64,000 bases of DNA from the NCBI GenBank assembly GCA_944474755.1, contig OX104120.1, forward strand, positions 24,892,242-24,956,241. Direction: 5' to 3'. Positions within the stretch are counted from its first letter, which is position 1. Each line of letters starts with the position of its first letter. The translations under genes were made by a program, and so were the position numbers. A model generated the notes under the pieces. That model was not told the origin of the DNA, did no database searches, and saw only the letters and a program-made list of their open reading frames with translations. Shown piece after piece: positions 10,551-22,758 of this stretch. This stretch comes from Limnoperna fortunei. Taxonomy: Eukaryota > Mollusca > Bivalvia > Mytilida > Modiolidae.

Positions 10551-12868
10551 TTAAATAAGGAACAATAGAAAAATCTTGAGATAATACATACTAGAACTAG
10601 AACTTTCATCCTTGTACTTTTGACATCTAAACAAAAAATGTATTTCATCTTCTAATTCTCCAGATCTAGAGCTGCAGTTCTGACAAATTCTATGATTAAG
10701 GAGAAGACCCTGGTACCTGCCCTTTTCTATCTGCAATTGATGGGCAGAAATTCTGAATTAACACAAATTTTTCCTCAGCTCAAAATTGTTTATTATATTG
10801 ATATAATTTTCAAAGCCAAATTATCTTTCACTTTCGCACAAGTTCTGAGCTTTCCTTCACTGTTTTATCTATGATTCATATGCCATGTTTTTATATACCG
10901 ATTTTTCAGGATTTTAAAAATTTTGATTTTATTTATTTTTTTATTCTTATCAAGGTTTATGGTAATTTCTGGAATTTGTGTAATAATTGTTTGAATTGAA
11001 CTAAACCATGATGGTTTTTTTCATTCAAATAATTTTTTTGAATGAACATTAGCATCTTGTAAGAGTTCAAATTTTTCCAGATTTTCTAGTCTTATCCAGT
11101 AATTTAGTATAGATTTCACAATCAAAATGTAAAGGGAATCGACCAAGTTCTGAAAGAGTTGCAAAGTTGGAGGCATTTTTATGCACACCAATAATTCATT
11201 CAAGAAATTTTAAGTGTAATTTTTCACAGCCTAAATTTGTAAAAATATTTTCTATTTGAATATTATCAAATTTTAGCATTTTTGAAGAGAAACAGTTGAA
11301 GGTGCCCCAAATTTCACATCCATATAATAATATAGGTTTGACTGTATGGTCGAAAACATGCAAAGAGTTATGAATCTTTGGATTAAGTGAAAAAAAGTCT
11401 TTTTGTAATTTAAAAAGAGCTTTTAAGGCTTTGTTGTATAATTCATTTTGAGCAAAAGAAAAGGTACCAGATGTACAAAAAATCATGCCCAAATATTTAT
11501 ATTGTTGTACACACTCTAATTCATGATTTTGATAAATAAATTTGGAGCAGATGTGCCTGCCTGCCTTGCTGAAAACCAAGATTTTTGACTTAAAGAGAAA
11601 GACACCAATCAACACAAAATTTTTCTAGAATATTCAGTTTGTTCTGTAATCCCATTTCTGAAGAGGACAATAAAACAATATCATCAGTGTACATGAGGCT
11701 GTGTATAGGTTTATGGTTTAACATTACTGGATCTTGCGCTTTTTCAAGTAAAAAAGGAAGATCTGTGATAAAAACTTTAAATAAGTTTGGGCTTAAATTG
11801 TCGCCTTGCTTTACACCTAATTTTGTAGTAATAAATTGTGTTATGCCTTCATCTACACGAATACAGGTTCTGCTTACTGAATACATATTTTTAACTATGT
11901 TGTTGAACAATGTTCCAACCCCAATGACTAAAAGTTTAATCTTTAAGCCTGTGTGAATAACGGTGTCAAACGCTTTTTGGAAATCAACAAAGCAGGCATA
12001 CACTTTTCCTTCTTTTGATTTACAGTATTCATCAATTATGCATTTTAATATAAACATATGATCTGATGTTCTAGCATTCCTTGTAAACCCAATTTGACAC
12101 TCATGGATGATTTTGTGGTTCTCTAGAAAAAGATTTAGTCTTTCATCTAAAATACAGTTAAACAATTTTCCTACAGCACTTGTTATTGTGATGCCTCTAT
12201 AATAATTTGGATCATATTTGTCATTAGATTTATGAATAGGGACTATATATCCCTCTGCCCATTGCGTCGGGTAATTTCCACTTGTTAAGCAAGCATTAAA
12301 AAGTTTTCACAAAGAAGGAATTAAAAATTACATGACCACTTTTAATCATATTGTTAGAAATATTGTCTAAACCAGGAGCCTTGTTAATCTTTTATTTTGA
12401 AATAGCCTTCGAGATTTCTTTTGTGCTAATTTTTATGTCTAACTAATTAAAAGTTATCTGTTTTTCCATGGTGTCAAGCAGGATCTCAAGAGAGTTAATC
12501 TCTGTTTAAACTTAACTTTGACTGTATGGTCACACACTCGAATTTCGTCCATACTGGAATTTCGGCTATTTCCCTTCATTCAGTTAAACCGACACACTTT
12601 CATCGCCGAAATTTGGGTGTACTAGTATATTTAAATTTGTAAAATGTGATATCCAGGCAGATGGCTCCACAGCTGAATTACTTTGATCTTTATATTTGGA
12701 TTCTTTAATTTCATTTATAAGATTCCAGTATAATTTTCGGTCATTATCATGTAAAGATTCTAATTCACGTCTTTCCATATGCGCGCCACCTACCGGTAAC
12801 ATGTTCGGTAACTCGAGTTTACATGTAAGACTGTAGTTGTTATACAAGCCATAACAAAAATCTGTCAC
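10551..12868 (-). pseudogene. LINE reverse transcriptase remnant (block A)
   Basis: Minus-strand pieces, in protein order, are a linker (12584-12868), an RT core (11590-12165), the RT continuation (11196-11615) and a C-terminal zinc-knuckle-like part (10551-10736, RICQNCS...LEDEIHFLFRC). The RT core shows GFTRNARTSDH, the FVDFQKAFDTV block, GVKQGDNLSPNLF and MYTDDIVLL (YADD variant with T). Frameshifts and stops separate the pieces. The matching endonuclease lies at 17727-18551, so the LINE is split by about 4.4 kb of other DNA. The nearest relatives appear to be EN-RT LINEs abundant in molluscs and cnidarians; the clade is not assigned. Confidence 0.85.
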
Positions 12869-14479
12869 ACTATACCTTCAATAAACAATGAATTGGCACC
12901 TACGTAGGTGAAAACCCCATTAAATAAAAAGGGATGTTAAAATATGTATCAGATATATATCAGATATACAGACTTTGCAAACTTTTGTCAAATAAAAGTG
13001 TGTATTTAAAAACTCCTAATTTATAAGTATACACAAAAAGTGTTAACATATGAACTGTGGTACTTGGACTTGTTGGCCATACTGTGGTTTATAAGCTGCT
13101 AATAAATTGTTAGTATAAATTACTTTCACACTTTGTGCCCCAAGGAAATTAATTACCTGTTCATCGGATGCAAGATACCATACCTGGCTGCCGGTTAGAT
13201 AAAGGTGATTTTTATTGTGGTGTCAACGAATATCCTGTACGAAAATTTTGAGAGTATTTCGTCTAATTTTAGCCGGATTCTGGGCAGAATCCGCTTTAAA
13301 ATTAAGCAATTTAGACGGAATTAAGGCGTACATGGAAAATGGGGCAAAAATCTGTCTAAGGATAAGACGGAATCCATCTAAGAAGTTTTTAATTCCAGCT
13401 AACAGGTACCAGCAAAAGCGGAATTTGGTATTCACAATTCCTGCTAACAGTTAGAGAAATCTGACACTTAGAAAATTTTTCATAATAATCTTAGACGGAA
13501 ATTTGGGCTTAAAACATTTTCACTATTATGTCTATTTACAATACTTATTTTTTTATTATCAGATACATGTACATGTATATTACATGTAAATTGATAAACA
13601 ATAAACATAATTAACATGATTAGTATTACAGTTTAATACAGTGTTAGCAATTGTATATGTAGAGATCTACCCTCTCTTGTACATTTTAAAAAGGATCTAC
13701 ATTACATGTACTCATTGTAGGTTAATTATAACACTCACACATGTCACAGAACCTATCATCAAGCAGTTAAATAATCATAATAATATAGAGTATAACTTAT
13801 TCTTGGTAATTTTTTTCAGTTACATTTGTCATTTATGTCTCAAAAATACATGTATAAATAATATAATGTTAGGGTAAAATGTTTTGTTTTATTTTTTTCT
13901 ATTTTCAAGTTACATTTAATATGCAATTAGTTTATAAATATTTTCTTTACCAATAGTTTGAAAGCTTTGCCCTTGAATTTTGCACTAGAAAAAAAATTCT
14001 TACTTTTCTAGAAGTTTGTTTTACACTTAGGGTTTCTAAACTGATTTGACATCTTTTAGATTTCTAGATCTTGTTTTCTATTTATTTTAAATACAAAATT
14101 TTCCCAACCAGTTCATTAATTCTATCGCATCAAAATTGTTAAAAATTGACTCAGTTTCTTTTTTTTACGTGGAAATTACAGCATTATTAGATTCTTAGAT
14201 TTGCTTGTTATATAATTAGGCTTAACTGTTAACAACAAGTTTTCAACATTGTTGCTGAGACATTCAAGTTTCGCAGCGACCAATAAGAAAAAGGGGGGAG
14301 CAAGTGAAAGATTTAATTTTAATTAGATTGACCTAAAACAAATTAAGTTTACAAGTGATTAACGTAACAAATCAAAATGCACTTGGTTCTCTTGAAGCCT
14401 TTTAATTTAAAGCATTAAAATTCCTCTCCTTTTTTCATTTGTATATAATATAAAATAAAATATTTAAAAAATCTACGGT

Positions 14480-14737
14480 TGATATGTTGGTAATTAGTCG
14501 AATGAAAAGATTCCTGCTGAAGCTGGGAAATTACGTGATATCTGATTGGCTGTTGTCATGGTTTCATCGTATGACTGTCCAATCGTTAATCCACTTTAAT
14601 ACTGAAGCTGAAGTTTGCGCCAATTTTCAAGATCGATCACGATGGCCGACTCAACGGGCTAGGCCGTCATGTGTTGCTTACAGATGGAAATAAGTTGATG
14701 GTTTCCGATTTACATTTGGCAGTACAAAATATCGAGG
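14480..14737 (+). promoter_or_regulatory. Promoter-like region with CCAAT boxes
   Basis: A GC-richer island in AT-rich DNA. It has an inverted CCAAT (GATTGGC, about 14542) and a direct CCAATCG (about 14579), followed by 'gatggccgactcaacggg' and an ATG-initiated short exon at 14738. No TATA box is obvious. Inference from motifs only. Confidence 0.3.
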
Positions 14738-14806
14738 ATGCCTAGGCCTTTGGCAGTTTCGCATTCTGAAGATGGAGGAATGATGCAATCCGGTAAATCA
14801 GTCCAC
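14738..14806 (+). CDS. Possible first coding exon
   Basis: ATG opens 23 codons (MPRPLAVSHSEDGG...GKSVH) that run straight into a consensus donor GTAAGTAG at 14807, phase 0. It lies downstream of CCAAT boxes. The first detected exon of the Ulp1-like gene at 56341 is also phase 0, so joining is formally possible across a 41.5-kb intron, but nothing in the window proves it. It could equally belong to the surrounding TIR element or be chance. Confidence 0.3.
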
Positions 14807-15830
14807 GTAAGTAGAAATTTTGTGATTCGCGGTTAAATCAAAATAAATTTCTTCGATATTTGTAATAAATCTTTACAATTGATGGAACTGTATAAAGGTG
14901 AACTTATTTTAACTTGACGAAAAACAATGCTAAACATCATGAAAATTAACGAAACATGTTGCTCACCTGTGTTTACATTGTGTGTGACCTTGTACGGTAA
15001 ATCCGCTCATGCAGTATGGATGATCATTAAATTCGAAACATGTGCTTGCAACGCGGTTTTATTTATTGTTTGAGAAATTTCTTGAAACAGGACGTACTTC
15101 TTCGATGCTAGTTTTGTGGTCCATAATTTGATAGGACACCTTGCAATGGATGTTCTGTGGGTTGAGGCTCAAATGTTTAAATTTCTGTTTTATTTTGTGG
15201 TACGCTGTAGAGATCAATTCTGGCTTTTTACAATTCTTTTTTCATGCATAATTTTGGCAAAAATTGACAAAAATTAACTTTGAATTTGGCCTGGACCCCT
15301 TGCCCCTTTCTTCAGAACATCCATTAAAAGAAAAATCCTGGATCCGCCACTGCTTCTAACCATTTTTATATGCAAAACTTGATAAAAAATTTATGACAAG
15401 TATGAGAATTGACTTTTTTAGAGCTTCAACTTAAAATTAAGACCTTGTCATTATTGTATTCCACAGTTTAATTCTTAAAAGCCCACATACATATGGACGA
15501 CTGATAAGGAGCATTCAGTAGAAGAGCTGCAAAAATCTGTTAAAGGTGTTCTTTGAGACGATAACATTATGAAGCATTTTACCTTCAAAATCTTCTCCGA
15601 AGAGGAACTGAGGACTTGTACCATGACAGGAAAAAAGGACAATAAAGAGTGGTGACACTGTAAAGACAGCTTTGAATAATGAAAAAATGGAATTGTTTGA
15701 AAATTTATTACTAAAAAACACCACATTACAAAGATTTGTTTTCATAAAAAATAAAACAGAACAAAAATTTAAGGGCTTATTGAATTGAAGTTTGTATCAT
15801 AATTAAGCTATGTCATATTTCAATTGTTTG

Positions 15831-16066
15831 TTCTTGAAATAGTTCATCAACTTCTTGAATTTATTCAAGAATGATATGAGAGTTCTTGAAATAATTCGAG
15901 AATGGTTTTGAAAGTTCTTGAACAATTTTCAACCATCTTAAACTTGAATGCTTTCAAGAACAAGTTCAGGAACTCGAAGTTCAAGAATGGACCATTTAAT
16001 GTTCAGGAACTGTTCGAGAACTATGTTCTGGAACAATTCTTGAATCATTCAAGAACAGTTCTTGAA
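15831..16066. repeat. Cluster of 15 TTCnnGAA motifs
   Basis: TTCTTGAA, TTCAAGAA, TTCGAGAA, TTCAGGAA or TTCTGGAA occurs 15 times in 236 bp (starts 15831, 15852, 15864, 15883, 15895, 15915, 15953, 15965, 15980, 16002, 16013, 16026, 16037, 16048, 16059). The motif equals the two-unit core of a heat-shock element (nTTCnnGAAn). Spacing is irregular, typically 11-15 bp start to start with larger gaps, so it is not a simple tandem repeat. Confidence 0.8.
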
Positions 16067-17309
16067 TTCCTCGCAGTGATGGAGACAAAAAATTGCCTCC
16101 CATCCTACACACACTTAATTCTTTCTGAATCAACCTTTATGTGTATTTCTAAATATATCTTGGTAATTCTGTCAAATAACTCCGCCTAACTTCTGATTTA
16201 AGCGGATTTCTGCAAATAGGCGGATTTTTTAAAATTCTGTCTAAGATAAGCAGACTAATTTACATATTCCGCCTTCAAAACCCGGCTGAAGTTCGGCTGG
16301 ATTCCGCCTAACCTCTTCATTCTTTTGTAAAATACCATTAAGGCGGATTACGTCTAAATAATTACGCCTGGAATCCATATAAATTACAGGCGGATCTTTT
16401 CGTACGGGATACGTGCAATGTAAATGACATAAATGTATTACTTGTACATGTAATTACAAGCCTCTGACGTATGTGAGCACAGATTTCAATAGGTTGAAAG
16501 TTATCAGTTATGGATAATTGAATGATTACATATACCTATAATAAAAAAATATCCAACTGAGAAGCTTCCTGTACAGGTGAATGGTGTTAATTGGAAAAGG
16601 TACACGTGCAATTTAGTAATAATTACCATGGGAAAATGTATTGTTTGTTTCGGATACGACCTTCCAAGGTATATTTTACCCACATGTTTTAGGATAAGCA
16701 TTTTCCAAATTGCAGTTGTATGTTTAGTGGAATATGTCGAAAATAAAATAGCTTAAGATTATTTCCTTTTTTATTTTGTTTAAGAAAATTATTGCAACCC
16801 AGAAAGGAGCATCGTTTTATTGCAGTCATGTAGAGATGTTTTAACAGGTGATTTCAAGTCTATGAAGGAATGCTCCTGCCATCGTTAAGTTTTTCCCGCC
16901 ACACCTATTGATTGGATTGTAATAGGTGTGTTGCTTTTTATACACGGGGCCACCCACCTGTCACTTAAGTCAATCACATCAGGCGTTCAAAGGAATGACA
17001 ATAGACACTGAATACTCGCATTGTGCATGTCCGATTGTTGTTGAATTTCTAGACAATTATATTATCTGTCAAATGAACAATTGTGTGAACCCAAAAATAA
17101 AACTGGAACGTCACAATAACGAGGTCAAAATATGTTGCAAAACATTGTTTTTATGGTATTTAATTCATTGGAAATAAGTATTTTCTCACTGAAAGTTAGT
17201 GGTAAGCATATACAGCATGTGCGAGTCATACATGTAAATCGTGGTTACCCGCCCCTTTAAGGGAGGTAACACCACTTAATTCACAATCGGCAAATTGACT
17301 TAAGATGGA

Positions 17310-18551
17310 TTCTTTATATTCTCTATATTTATGTTTCCTCAATTTTTCTACTCCCTATATAATTTATAAAAATGATTTTTTACAGAGTTATCTTTTGGAA
17401 ATCTGGAGTATATCTGACCATAACTAATAAAGTTACTTTTTGATGTTTTTAAATCATTATCGAATCATTTCATGTTGGCTGGTTTTTTGTTTTTTTTTAA
17501 CGACCCTTCTTTTTAAAGATTTGTTGGCTGCATTTAATAGAATTTGATGTAATTTAGCTGCAGAGTCATCCACTGAAACAATATCATTATTATTAAAATT
17601 TGACAATTTTATTTTTACATCCTCCTTATCTAGTGCAAGTTGGAAAAGTCTCTGCCGAGTCTTTTGCCCATATAAAATTTTGGGAAATCAGATAGATTTC
17701 TGCATTTTCCCGACTTTTTTTAGACATTAGTGAGCAGACATTGTCCATTCCAACTTACAGTGAGTATCAGACAATGTTGGAATGAATTCGGAAACTTTAA
17801 AATGCAAGACCTGATCTAAAATATTTTCAGAAACTATGACATAGTCAACAACACTAGCTCCGTTTGGAGTATAGCAAGTTAAATGACCGAACATATCCCC
17901 AAGGGTACGATTAAGGATTCTCAGTTGATTACCTACACACATAGCTATTAATTCTTTACCTCTATGATCTATATTTACATCTGGACTTTTTCTTTCAAGT
18001 AAATTTTTATCTATCTGGTAGTCGTTCGGCATTGGTAGATAGTTGTTATCATCTTGAATTATAATATCTTTCACTTCTCCAACCCTTGCATTAAAGTCAC
18101 CTCAAAGAAGAATGTTCCCCTTTTCTTTGAATTTACAGATATCAATTTCAATTGAATCAAGAATGTCTTTTTGTAACCCTTGAGTATATGTTGAGCCACT
18201 AGGAGGATTGTATACAAGACATATGAATGAATCCCTGTCAAAATTAAAATACTCTTTTTTAAATTTGACCCATTGATAATCAGGGTTGCTATTGTTCAAA
18301 ATTTTGATATGGTTTTTAATATTTGGTTTGCACAGTATGACAAGTCCACCAAAGAATCTATTGTTTCTTTTTGAAACATTTCTACATATAAAATGACAGT
18401 TAAATGGACCTTTATTTTGTATATTGTTACCATCTCCAATGTGAGTTTCATCTAGAAAAACTATGTCATATTTATTTATTTCTTTTAAAAATAAGGGGTC
18501 CGTTGTTTTGTCATAATGTCTTGTTTTCATGCCCCCAATGTTCCAAAACAC
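17310..18551 (-). pseudogene. LINE endonuclease and linker remnant (block A)
   Basis: 18102-18551 encodes the N-terminal half of an exonuclease-endonuclease-phosphatase domain (MFWNIGGMK, FLDETHIGD, GGLVILC). After a small frameshift, 17727-18074 encodes the rest (LRILNRTLGDMFGHLTC, VVDYVIVSE, LSDTHCKL), with the expected D and H of the active site. Downstream to about 17310 a decayed linker follows. This is the missing 5' half of the RT remnant at 10551-12868. Confidence 0.85.
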
Positions 18552-18639
18552 ATCTTAATTGAAGATCTTGTGCCTGTTACAGTTGGGATTATATTGACAG
18601 TGTATATAAGTGTATATACAAAAATGAAATGTATGATTT

Positions 18640-18832
18640 ATTGCAAAGAATTAGAGTGCTCTCCCCTAGATTTGACCTTATAGGACATATCGGGCAGTTA
18701 CACAAATCGATTCTGTGGATAAAGCATAATTATTTTTCAAATATTGGATTATTCTTATAATATATTGTAATATCTATCATTTTTGAGGGGTTTCACCATA
18801 AATATCGGGATTCTTACACTATTCCACGGGGT
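18640..18832 (-). repeat. Right TIR of composite block A
   Basis: Inverse of the 9814-10040 sequence: 'gtgctctcccctag', 'aaatcgattctgtgg', 'atctatcatttttgag'. The terminal ~50 bp present in the other three copies is replaced by unrelated sequence, so this end is truncated. Confidence 0.7.
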
Positions 18833-18865
18833 TATACATAGTCCCGGCAATGGGTCAATTTGCGG

Positions 18866-19172
18866 TACATCGAAAGTGTAAAAACAACCCGAAAAGTGTA
18901 AAAACAATGTGGAATAGTGTAAAAACAACCATATCTGTGGTGAAAACAACTCAGAAATGATAGATATTACCATATATTATGATAATAATCCAATATTTGT
19001 GAAAAAATAATTACGCTTTATCCTACAGAATCGATTTTTGTAACAGCCCGATATTTCCTATATTAATTAGGTCAAATAGCTAGGGGAGAGCACTCCAATT
19101 CATTGCAATAAAAGTACTAAAAGGGCTATCAGTAGGAATTATATTGAAAATGGTAATACAGACAAATGATTT
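18866..19172 (+). repeat. Left TIR of composite block B
   Basis: Starts TACATCGAAAGTGTAAAAAC, with GTGTAAAAAC repeated three times, and ends 'gtaatacagacaaatgattt'. It matches the inverse of 24876-25167 almost throughout, about 300 bp. Confidence 0.8.
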
Positions 19173-19459
19173 ATTTTTGTTTTTATTTAATTTTTATTTT
19201 CAGAATGGACATTTCAACAATGTTTCATCAATTTAAAAAAAAGAAAAACTGGTTATTATCACAAAAAGACAAAATAGAAGACTGCAGAGACATATTTCTT
19301 ATTATCAAACAACTGTAATAAAATTTCAGTCTATGTACATTGAAAGAGTTGCAATTTTTTGTTTATGAATATATGCAAACAAAGAGCAATAAAATTTAAT
19401 GACCTGTTGTCTTTGTTGGGATCTCTATGTATACTGTGTTATGAAATAAATATCATATT

Positions 19460-20870
19460 AGAAACTTGGAAAAATGATGAACTTAAAATTTCTATTCCAA
19501 ATTTTGACGAAATAATGGTGGTATAATTATTTATGTAAAAAATGAAATTCAAAGAGGTATTGAAATTTTGAAAAACATGTCAAATTCACAAAATAGAATA
19601 TGGCTTAAACTACATAAAATTTTTTTAGCCTCGATTCAGATTTATATATATGTGGAATATATATTCCACCAATATCTTCACCACACTATGATAATGAATA
19701 TGAAACATTAGAAATGGAAGTTAATACTCTTTCTAAAACTGGAAATATACTCATAATGGGCGACTGCAATTCAAGAACATCAAATTCAAAAGATTATATT
19801 CAGATACTTAATTCCCAAGGACGTCAGTCGTTGGATCTTTGTGTTTCTCGAAAAATTCGAATTTTAAATGGTAGATATATAGGAGATCTTCTAGGAAACA
19901 TAACTTGTTTCAATAAAAATGGTTGTAGTATTGTAGGTTATGCCATTGCATCTGAAAGTAAAATACTTCCAAATTAATAATCTGATCATAATCAATTGAC
20001 TTTACAACTCAAATGTCAGAATAAAATTAATAAACCTTATGATAACTATAAACAACAAGAATTTAGTTTCAAATGGACAAACTACTCAATAATGATACTT
20101 GAAAAAGAGCTTTATGAAAAATGTACCCATGACAATATAGTAAACTTTCAAAACACAATTTTTGAAAACAATATAAGTGGTATCAACAGTGCAAATGACA
20201 AAATTTCCAATATATATATTAACTTATCTTCAAAATGTATGAAGAAATGTTATATTAAAACTGTAAAAAAGAAAAAGAAATCCTCATGGACAAATTCTCA
20301 ATTTATTTCCCTAAGAAATACTGTTAATTTATATAGTAAAAAAATTAGATTATCTCCCTTTGACCAAAAATTTTAACTTATTCCAAAAAACTGAAGAAAA
20401 TGTCTAAAATTATGAAAAGAAATCACAAACAAAATATTATTAATAAAATAAACAATATTAACTGAAATGAGAGTAAAGAATTTTGGAAAATTATTAAAAA
20501 TATTAAAAATGAAAAAATGTAAAAATGAACCTAATATAGATTTAAATCAATTTGCTAATCATTTTAAAAATCAAGGTAATCCTCAAGAGATTAATAAACA
20601 TTTTGAATCCCAGATAAATAACAATCTTTTAATAGAAGAACAAAACCTACTTGAACAAAATACAGATATACCTATTACAATAACAGAAATTCAAAAACAA
20701 TTAAAAAAATTAAAAAATGGAAAAAGTAGTGGACCAGATCTTATTTGCTATGAAGTTATTAAACACAGTAGTACTATAATGCTAACAGCTTTAGCCAAAT
20801 TTTTTAATCATATCCTTAATACGACATTATATCCTGAAACATGGAATAAATCGTTTATTATCATATGTTC
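19460..20870 (+). pseudogene. LINE endonuclease and RT N-terminus (block B, 5' half)
   Basis: Pieces in order: 19480-19977 (MGDCNSRTS; LRILN-type IRILNGRYIGDLLGNITC; the DY motif is changed to GY), 19996-20376 (linker, ending in a KKKKKSSW basic patch) and 20467-20866 (KLKNGKSSGPDLICYEVIK, the RT entry motif, to NTTLYPETWNKSFI). Frameshifts and stops separate them. RT homology breaks off near 20866 and resumes at about 22760. Same LINE clade as in block A but on the opposite strand. Confidence 0.8.
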
Positions 20871-22758
20871 GATCTCTTCTTATTATCTCTTAATGATATA
20901 TAATTGTTTTCGGGTAAATTGAGCAAAAAGGTAAAAACCATACTCTACAATATAGTTCATGTTGTAAGTGATAAAATGGCAAATATAATATTAAAGAAAA
21001 CATTTCAATTACAGTTTTTCGTATTTGTTAAATCCTTCAAGCTTTAAAATATGTTTTTTTTTGTCCTGATCTAATAAGAAGTAAAGATGTACATAATTGC
21101 ATATTATTGCGCGCTTTACCAGTATCTCGGTTAATATGAACAGATCCGCCTCAATTTTTATTTTTGGATTATTTTACTATCTATAGGGTAAGCCTAGTAT
21201 TTTTATTAATGCATTCTATTCTTGACATAATAAAATGTATAAACTTGAGTTTCTTTTATTAATTAGTTATTTAATTTGATAAGAAAAAGGCATTTAAAAA
21301 TATTGTTATGTTATATTACGTAATGTATTTCATCGCTTCAATTGTATTTCTTGGATTATTTCGTGATTTATATGTCAAGCTTCGTAATTTTTTATGCATT
21401 CTTATTTTAACATGATAAAGTGTAAATTTGTCGGTTTTTATTAGTTACTTAGATAATTTGACAATAAAGACAGAAAGTGCATGTTTAGATTTTGTTTAAC
21501 GCGCTTGTGACCACTCATCCAGAAAACTTATTTCTGGATTATTTCATAATTTATAAGGTAGAAAATGGAACTTTTACGCAGAAAATTAGTCATCTTGAAC
21601 ATTAAATTTAATTTCCCTGGGTTTTGTTTATTGACGGTATCGAAATCCCAAACTCTCGTGAACGATTCGTGTGTGGTAGTGGTGGTTTTAGGGAGGGGCA
21701 GAGATATTTCTGTGATGTAATTGTATATTAGATGTGCCTTGTTTATTTGCTAATTGATTAGTTATTACCCGACACTGAACTTTTATGAAAGGTAAAAATG
21801 AAAGACCAATCAGACTCGCATAATAAGCCGCTAAAATGGCTAAATTAGATTATGATTTTGATATATATTGTATATAGCCTGTTGTTTTGTTTGTTTATTT
21901 GTTACTTTCTCTGTATTATTGGCTGTGTGAGAAGAAACTATATATACAAAATTAGATTTTCAAACAGGCATGTTATTTAAAAAAATTGATGTCTGAATCA
22001 GTGAAAAATGTGGTAGAAATTAGTAGGGAAAAGAAATTTCTCAATAATAAAAAAGCACAAAAGATATAGATTTTTATTTAATTCAAGATTTAAAAATTTA
22101 GATGTTAAGATATTTTAACGAAGCAAGTTATATATATAATAATACAACAGAAAAAAATTCAGTTACGTTCGAATAAAGGTCATCAACAGTTTATATTGTT
22201 GAAAATAATTGTAGAAGTTAATAATCTCATCAATTGTTTTGCAAAATAAGACTCTTCTTCTAATTGTTTTTTTTTATATTTTAAATTCTGAAAATTTTAT
22301 AAAGTTCTTAGCAATGTTTATGCACATGAATTCTAGTTTGACGTTTGAAATACATTTAATTGCAAATCTTTTGAAACAATTTTAATTACAGTAAAATTAA
22401 ATCAATAAAAATTGTAACTTGTCTGTATGTTTTCTTTGATTTTAAGAGGACGCGATAACTACCGATATTACATTCACATTTTCCCCCACAGAACCACTTG
22501 ACTATGGTCAATGTATTTTTATTGGTAAACATATATTTGTCCTTCGAAAACTTTGCTTTTTTTATTACAGTACTCTTCTCAAAGTTGAGATATTATAATC
22601 AAGATGATTATTTCTTGCCTTTCACAATTGTCTATATTTGCATCCCTTTACAGCATATGATGAAATTTTAAATAAAACAAATTGAAAAAAAAACTATTAA
22701 ACCAAATGGGATACACCTATAACATATAAATCGGACATCTCTGGATATGGGTTTAACC
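20871..22758. other. ~1.9-kb AT-rich insertion in the block B LINE
   Basis: Interrupts the RT between the NKSFI and PIFKSGD motifs. No ORF, TIR or target duplication could be fixed. A 21-bp near-perfect palindrome (GATATGGGT-TTA-ACCCATATC, 22744-22764) sits at the right junction. Confidence 0.5.

Larger units (their letters stand above)
13232..16411. mobile_element. Possible TA-flanked TIR transposon derivative
   Basis: The left end reads TATCCTGTACGAAAA and the right end is the inverse of TATCCCGTACGAAAA; the first TA on each side would be the target duplication. Subterminal blocks recur in both arms: 'atttagacg(g/t)aat', 'ggcggatt', 'ggattc(c/t)'. No transposase ORF is visible across 3.2 kb, so it would be a deleted or non-autonomous copy. 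Superfamily not assigned. Confidence 0.5.
12885..17300. other. ~4.4-kb insertion splitting the block A LINE
   Basis: LINE homology stops near 12880 and resumes near 17300. I could not fix a target duplication at the junctions. Inside are the TA-flanked TIR element (13232-16411), a promoter-like stretch with a possible first exon (14480-14806) and the TTCnnGAA cluster (15831-16066). Flanks at 16412-17300 are AT-rich without a gene. Confidence 0.5.

Noticed and set aside
11639..11956. Plus-strand ORF over the LINE RT, and similar ones at 33603 and 34512
   Set aside because: Shadow frames; the minus strand carries the conserved RT motifs.
15475..15745. Two overlapping minus-strand ORFs, possibly a transposase fragment
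   Set aside because: No catalytic motif or family pattern I could name; probably chance.
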